Assembly: GCA_004554455.1 (NCBI GenBank) | Contig: SFMG01000025.1 | Location: 1-25,143, forward strand | Reading direction: 5' to 3' | DNA length: 25,143 nt | Origin: Bacteroidales bacterium | GTDB lineage: Bacteria; Bacteroidota; Bacteroidia; Bacteroidales; UBA932 | Shown: in pieces, positions 22,017-25,143 of the stretch | Position numbering within the stretch: the stretch's first letter is position 1 | How the letters are laid out: each line of letters starts with the position of its first letter | Translations under genes and position numbers: made by a program | The notes under the pieces: generated by a model | Seen by the model: only the letters and a program-made list of their open reading frames with translations | Databases searched by the model: none | What the model was told of the DNA's origin: nothing

Positions 22017-23456
22017 TTATTTGATGTTATGGAATTCGAAACCCATCATTTCCGCGAAATTCTCCAGTTCCCTGGTCCAGTCACCGTCGGCGATTGCATA
22101 ATGCTGGGTCACGCCGACCTTGAGAAGTTCGCCGAAAAGTTTTTTCACAGGCACCAGAGGCCTGAACTCCGAGTGGGAGTAGGTGGCGAGGAACTGCTTG
22201 CCCGGAAGCGATTCCACGAGGGTGGCAATCATCTTGTACCTGCCGTCCTCCTCGTAGAGACCCGTCATAGTCTTGAGGCCCGGGCTGAAACGGTACCAGG
22301 CGAAAGGCGCCCCGGCATACTTCCAGGAGGTCTTGGCGAAACGCACGTCGCGGGCTATCACCACATTCTCCTGCCACTGCGGGTCATTGTGGTCGTTAGG
22401 ACCGGCGTGGCCTCCGTCGAAGGTGCCGAAATCGTCCTCGATATGGAAAGGCTCTATGAAATTGACGTGCTTTCCGGATATGAGCTTGAGCGCGAAGGTG
22501 GCTATGCCTGCGCCCATATCGGCCTCAGGCACCAGTATGGACATATTTTCGTTGAACCAGTTGTGGTAGAAGCCGGCGCGGCAGCCCGCCACCTTGAAGG
22601 TCGCACGGTCTATGTCGTTGTAAACCATCATATCTATGTCGTTGTCGCGGGCCATATTCTTCAGAGCGAGAGAGGCCTTCACGCAACCGATGAACTTGTC
22701 GTATTCGACATCCGCTTCCATCGCATATTTCGAACTCAGCTCGTCGGCGTACTCCTTTACCTCGGCGTCACTCAGCTTGTCTATGAACTCCTTGTAGTCG
22801 GAATAAGGGAGATAATGCACTTCCGGACCTATCTTCGTGAATATGTCGTAATTGTCGAGATAGGTGGACCACATCGCCTCGTTCATATTCGCCATAAGGC
22901 CCAGATTCGCGTTGCGCAGGACATTGCGCGCGAGTGCAGCCCTGGAATAGGCGCGAATCTCTTCGGTGATTTCGGCACGGCTGCCCATCACTATCTTCAC
23001 ATTGGCCCGGGGAACCCTCTTCACGGAACCCGAGGCTTCGAGGGAACCGACGAGAGTGCCTGAACAGAGATAGTCTATGAAATCATCGTCGTCGATGGAA
23101 GTCTCGAAACTCATCCTGTCCTTGGCGACATTGGTGAATATCATAGGAATCTGAGGGCAGTCGCGCAAAAAACGTATCCAGGCGAAATCCTCGCTCCAGG
23201 AGAGGAACTCAGCTACGATGAAATCCACCTTCTCGTTGTAGAAAAGGTCCATTGCCGCCTGAGCGTCAGACCTTTCGTAAACTATGCCTGGGTAAACGAG
23301 CTCGAGAAAATCCATACTCGCCTTGATATCCTCTACGGCCTTGAGCTTGCGCTCGTGATAGCTGCCTCTCTTGGGGGCATTCAGTTCTTTGAACCTTGGG
23401 GAAGCGATCAGCAGGAGACCTGCCTTCGGCTTTCTGATTTTGGCACTTGCTTTCAT
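22017..23456 (-). CDS. L-arabinose/L-fucose isomerase-fold sugar isomerase, 479 aa
   Basis: It would interconvert an aldose and a ketose in the cytoplasm. Candidate metal-binding residues sit almost where they do in E. coli L-arabinose isomerase (E306, E333, H350, H450): here E311 (LVPEADMGAG), E335 (VNFIEPFH), H350 (FDGGHAGPND) and H452 (VTQHYAIADGD). The N-terminal domain (KAGLLLIASPRF, VDFIVAEFLSWSEDFAW, IPMIFTN) fits the substrate-entry domain of this fold. Overall identity to true AraA looks low, so the sugar could differ. The start codon overlaps the permease stop by one base (TAATG), which marks tight coupling to uptake. Confidence 0.8.
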   Translation of the reverse strand: MKASAKIRKPKAGLLLIASPRFKELNAPKRGSYHERKLKAVEDIKASMDFLELVYPGIVYERSDAQAAMDLFYNEKVDFIVAEFLSWSEDFAWIRFLRDCPQIPMIFTNVAKDRMSFETSIDDDDFIDYLCSGTLVGSLEASGSVKRVPRANVKIVMGSRAEITEEIRAYSRAALARNVLRNANLGLMANMNEAMWSTYLDNYDIFTKIGPEVHYLPYSDYKEFIDKLSDAEVKEYADELSSKYAMEADVEYDKFIGCVKASLALKNMARDNDIDMMVYNDIDRATFKVAGCRAGFYHNWFNENMSILVPEADMGAGIATFALKLISGKHVNFIEPFHIEDDFGTFDGGHAGPNDHNDPQWQENVVIARDVRFAKTSWKYAGAPFAWYRFSPGLKTMTGLYEEDGRYKMIATLVESLPGKQFLATYSHSEFRPLVPVKKLFGELLKVGVTQHYAIADGDWTRELENFAEMMGFEFHNIK

Positions 23457-24760
23457 TATAGGGTCATTTTATCATAATCTTTCTGGTAACTGGTGAAGCT
23501 CACCACCGCCATAAGCAGTCCGCACGCCACCCATATCACTCCCAGCAGCGGGAAGGTGGCCTGGAGGCTGCCCATAGAGTCCTTCATCGCTCCGAGGACA
23601 ACAGGAGCGAAGGCTCCCACGGCGAAACCTGTGGTAATCATTGCGCTGGAGCAGGATGCATGAAGGTGAGGCGGGGTTACGTCATAGAGCACGGCATAGG
23701 TGTTGGCATCGAAGAAGGCCCTGAAGAATCCCCATCCTGCAAAGCACAGGTAGAGAATCCACACGGTCTTACTCTCCCCTATCACGAAGAGAGGAACGGC
23801 TCCCAGCACCAGTCCTGCGGCCTGCAGAAGCATTCTGACCTTGCGGTTCTTCGAGGCGAACCTGTCCGAAAGCACGCCGGCAATGAGCACACCCGCGAAA
23901 GCGGCCAGATATGTCCAGAACATCGAATTGAAACCGGCTGCAGCCTGGGTCTGGCCGAGCTCCTCCTGCAGGTAGGCCGGCATCCAGGTCATATATCCGG
24001 TAATGACGAATATCAGTCCTGAGAAGCCTATGGTGAGCATAAGGGCTGTAGGCGTGGTGAATACGGTCCTGAAGCCCTGCCATATTGCGGTCAGGGGGTT
24101 CTGCACTGCCTTGCGGCGCTCAGCAGAGTCAGTCACTTCCTTGTCCTTGAGGCGGAAGATCATCAGTATGCCCCAGACTATCCCGGCGGCGCCGAATATG
24201 ATGAAGGAATATTTCCATCCGTTGCCGGGATTGATGGCGTCGAAGCGGTCGGCTATCAGACCGGCCAGCCACCCTGCCAGAATCACGCCCACATAGTAAG
24301 CGGTCTGATGTATGGACATCGCCCTGGCACGGGTATCAGTGTGGTATTGCCCAAGAAGCGAGTAGTTCGCCGGCCCGAAGAAGGCCTCTCCGCCTCCGGT
24401 GGCCACGCTCCTCATAAGAATCAGAAGGAAGACCCCGTTGGCGAGTCCCGTGAACATTGTCGCAACGCTCCAGAAGATTATGGCCACGGTCACCACCCAC
24501 TTGCGCGAGAAGCGGTCACCGGCCCAGCCTCCGAACGGCACGCAGCAGGCGTAGAAAAGGTTGAATATGGTCGCAATGAGGCCGACGGAGGTGTCAGTCA
24601 GATTCAGGGCCTCCCTGATTGCCGGAAGCACGGTATTGAAGACCTGACGGTCTCCCTGATTCAGGAGATATGCCATCCACAGCAGCAGAAGCACCTCCCA
24701 CTTGACCCAGGACCGCTCCTTTGCCGGAGCTGCATCGGCTTTAGTCTTTTCCATATACAT
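23456..24760 (-). CDS. Major facilitator superfamily permease (ACS-like), 434 aa
   Basis: An inner-membrane H+-coupled transporter with about 12 helices. Family marks are the early WMAYLLNQGDRQVFNTVLPAI, the loop 2-3 motif GGWAGDRFSRKW, and EAFFGPANYSLLGQY with HQTAYYVG, typical of anion:cation symporters that take up hexuronates or related acids. The second half has GVLSDRFASKNRKVRM. Starts are possible at M1 (24760) or M3 (24754); the first is kept. A promoter lies 21 bases upstream. It is the first gene of the minus-strand sugar operon and therefore the probable importer of the isomerase substrate. Confidence 0.9.
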   Translation of the reverse strand: MYMEKTKADAAPAKERSWVKWEVLLLLWMAYLLNQGDRQVFNTVLPAIREALNLTDTSVGLIATIFNLFYACCVPFGGWAGDRFSRKWVVTVAIIFWSVATMFTGLANGVFLLILMRSVATGGGEAFFGPANYSLLGQYHTDTRARAMSIHQTAYYVGVILAGWLAGLIADRFDAINPGNGWKYSFIIFGAAGIVWGILMIFRLKDKEVTDSAERRKAVQNPLTAIWQGFRTVFTTPTALMLTIGFSGLIFVITGYMTWMPAYLQEELGQTQAAAGFNSMFWTYLAAFAGVLIAGVLSDRFASKNRKVRMLLQAAGLVLGAVPLFVIGESKTVWILYLCFAGWGFFRAFFDANTYAVLYDVTPPHLHASCSSAMITTGFAVGAFAPVVLGAMKDSMGSLQATFPLLGVIWVACGLLMAVVSFTSYQKDYDKMTL

Positions 24761-24780
24761 ACTCGATTTTCAATCTGCCG

Positions 24781-24811
24781 CAAAGATACAATATATTTTG
24801 AAAATACCACA
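24781..24811 (-). promoter_or_regulatory. Promoter of the sugar operon
   Basis: The minus strand has a perfect -7 box TATCTTTG (24781-24788), a 19-base spacer, and TGTG at 24808-24811 as a three-of-four -33 box. The start should lie near 24775, about 15 bases before the ATG. Copies of ATTTTCA in inverted orientation at 24766-24772 and 24799-24805 flank the -7 box. Confidence 0.6.
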
Positions 24812-24824
24812 CTACACCACACTA
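24806..24824 (-). promoter_or_regulatory. Tandem 10-base direct repeat over the -33 region
   Basis: On the minus strand TAGTGTGGT occurs twice with one base between (TAGTGTGGT-G-TAGTGTGGT). The 10-base period places both copies on the same face of the helix, and the first-read downstream copy covers the weak -33 box. This fits a regulator that binds as a head-to-tail dimer, most simply an activator of the sugar operon. Confidence 0.45.
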
Positions 24825-24884
24825 AATTTTCATCTTCTTATCACAACATCGTCCAGATAGAAGCGGCCCGCCGATGTTGCGGTT

Positions 24885-25067
24885 TTATTTTCCGTAACGG
24901 ATGTGGTACATATTGTACCCTATATTCCTGACATGCTTAATGGTTTCAGGATAAGGAGTGTCGCAGCAGTCGGTCAGGCCTACCTGGAAGTTCTCGCCGT
25001 CAAAACGGCCTGTGCACGGCTGGTCGGAGAACTGATGCCAGGTATTATCAAAAGATTGTGATAACAC
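24885..25067 (-). pseudogene. C-terminal fragment of a GH50/GH86/GH42-like glycosidase
   Basis: The frame runs from a GTG at 25067 to a stop at 24885. From TWHQFSDQPCTGRFDGEN through DTPYPETIKHVRNIGY to YHIRYGK it resembles the last strand and helix of clan-A barrels in agarase/beta-galactosidase-like enzymes, where the pattern H/W-F-Q-x-x-D-Q-P-x-T-G-R-x-D-G-E-N is common. The catalytic glutamates would lie upstream and are absent: an in-frame stop sits just before 25067 and the similarity fades at about 25045. The gene is therefore a decayed or interrupted remnant, unless the window end holds an assembly error. The family assignment rests on pattern memory alone. Confidence 0.5.
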
Positions 25068-25096
25068 CTGTTATCAATACAAGATAATTATCAAAA
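25043..25096. repeat. Cluster of TTATCA/TGATAA motifs with an 18-base palindrome
   Basis: Within 54 bases are TGATAACA-CC-TGTTATCA (25059-25076, perfect 8-base arms), GATAATTATC (25083-25092, perfect palindrome) and the direct repeat ATTATCAAAA at 25044-25053 and 25087-25096. The cluster starts exactly where the glycosidase similarity ends. It could be a recombinase crossover or attachment site, or a multi-site operator. Confidence 0.5.
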
Positions 25097-25143
25097 CTTA
25101 ACGGTAATACAAGTTCGTACGTCCTTTTCTTCTTGATTCTTTC
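25097..25143. other. AT-rich right edge, no gene assigned
   Basis: The last bases are poorer in GC than the rest of the window. On the minus strand one frame enters from beyond the edge and reads RIKKKRTYELVLPLSFDN before ending at a TGA near 25050; it may be the tail of an unrelated gene or chance. Nothing else was recognised. Confidence 0.3.

Noticed and set aside
22029..23063. Plus-strand open frame of 344 codons opposite the isomerase gene
   Set aside because: It is a shadow of the AraA-like isomerase, whose metal ligands are conserved on the minus strand.
25059..25076. The 18-base palindrome as a rho-independent terminator
   Set aside because: The loop would be only two bases, the arms are AT-rich, and no T-run follows on either strand.

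Overview
The window reads as chromosomal DNA of a Bacteroidota member, most likely order Bacteroidales. The evidence is a SusC/SusD pair, BACON domains, promoters of the TTTG / TAnnTTTG type, almost no Shine-Dalgarno sequences, AT-rich leaders ending in ATG, and fairly GC-rich genes that often use ATA for isoleucine. The genus cannot be read from the sequence. No rRNA, tRNA, CRISPR array or intact insertion sequence was seen.

Layout. (a) 1-1865: the start of a NUDIX gene reading off the left edge, with a clear promoter and an inverted repeat at its start; a conserved protein of unknown function (323-1162); and a convergent von Willebrand factor A protein (1191-1865). (b) 2071-15846, plus strand: nine tightly packed genes. 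They encode a sodium:solute symporter, an exported protein of unknown function, a Tat/lipoprotein FAD-dependent oxidoreductase, a surface lipoprotein with BACON-like repeats and a FISUMP-like C-terminus, SusC, SusD, two signal-less proteins coupled to SusD, and a ComEC-like metallo-beta-lactamase lipoprotein. (c) 15847-18526, minus strand: a second Tat/lipoprotein FAD oxidoreductase followed by a ThrE-family exporter. (d) 18583-19287, plus strand: a DeoD-type purine nucleoside phosphorylase. (e) 19302-24760, minus strand: four overlapping or nearly touching genes for an MFS permease, an AraA/FucI-type sugar isomerase, a fused type I phosphomannose isomerase-like protein and a ROK-family kinase. 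Together these look like uptake, isomerisation and phosphorylation of one monosaccharide. (f) 24885-25143: the last ~50 residues of a GH50/86-like glycosidase, broken at an AT-rich patch full of TTATCA/TGATAA motifs.

How the genes may work together (inference). The SusCD cluster looks like a glycan-uptake locus but carries no glycoside hydrolase or polysaccharide lyase. In the place of such enzymes it has exported FAD oxidoreductases (two copies within 12 kb) and unknown beta-rich proteins. Two nearly identical LacI-type palindromes, TTAAAACGTTTTAA before the symporter and TTAAAACGTTTCAA before the first oxidoreductase, suggest that one repressor encoded elsewhere controls both entry points. 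The locus may handle a small glycoside or non-carbohydrate ligand by oxidation. The minus-strand sugar operon could process the released monosaccharide, but nothing in the sequence proves that link.
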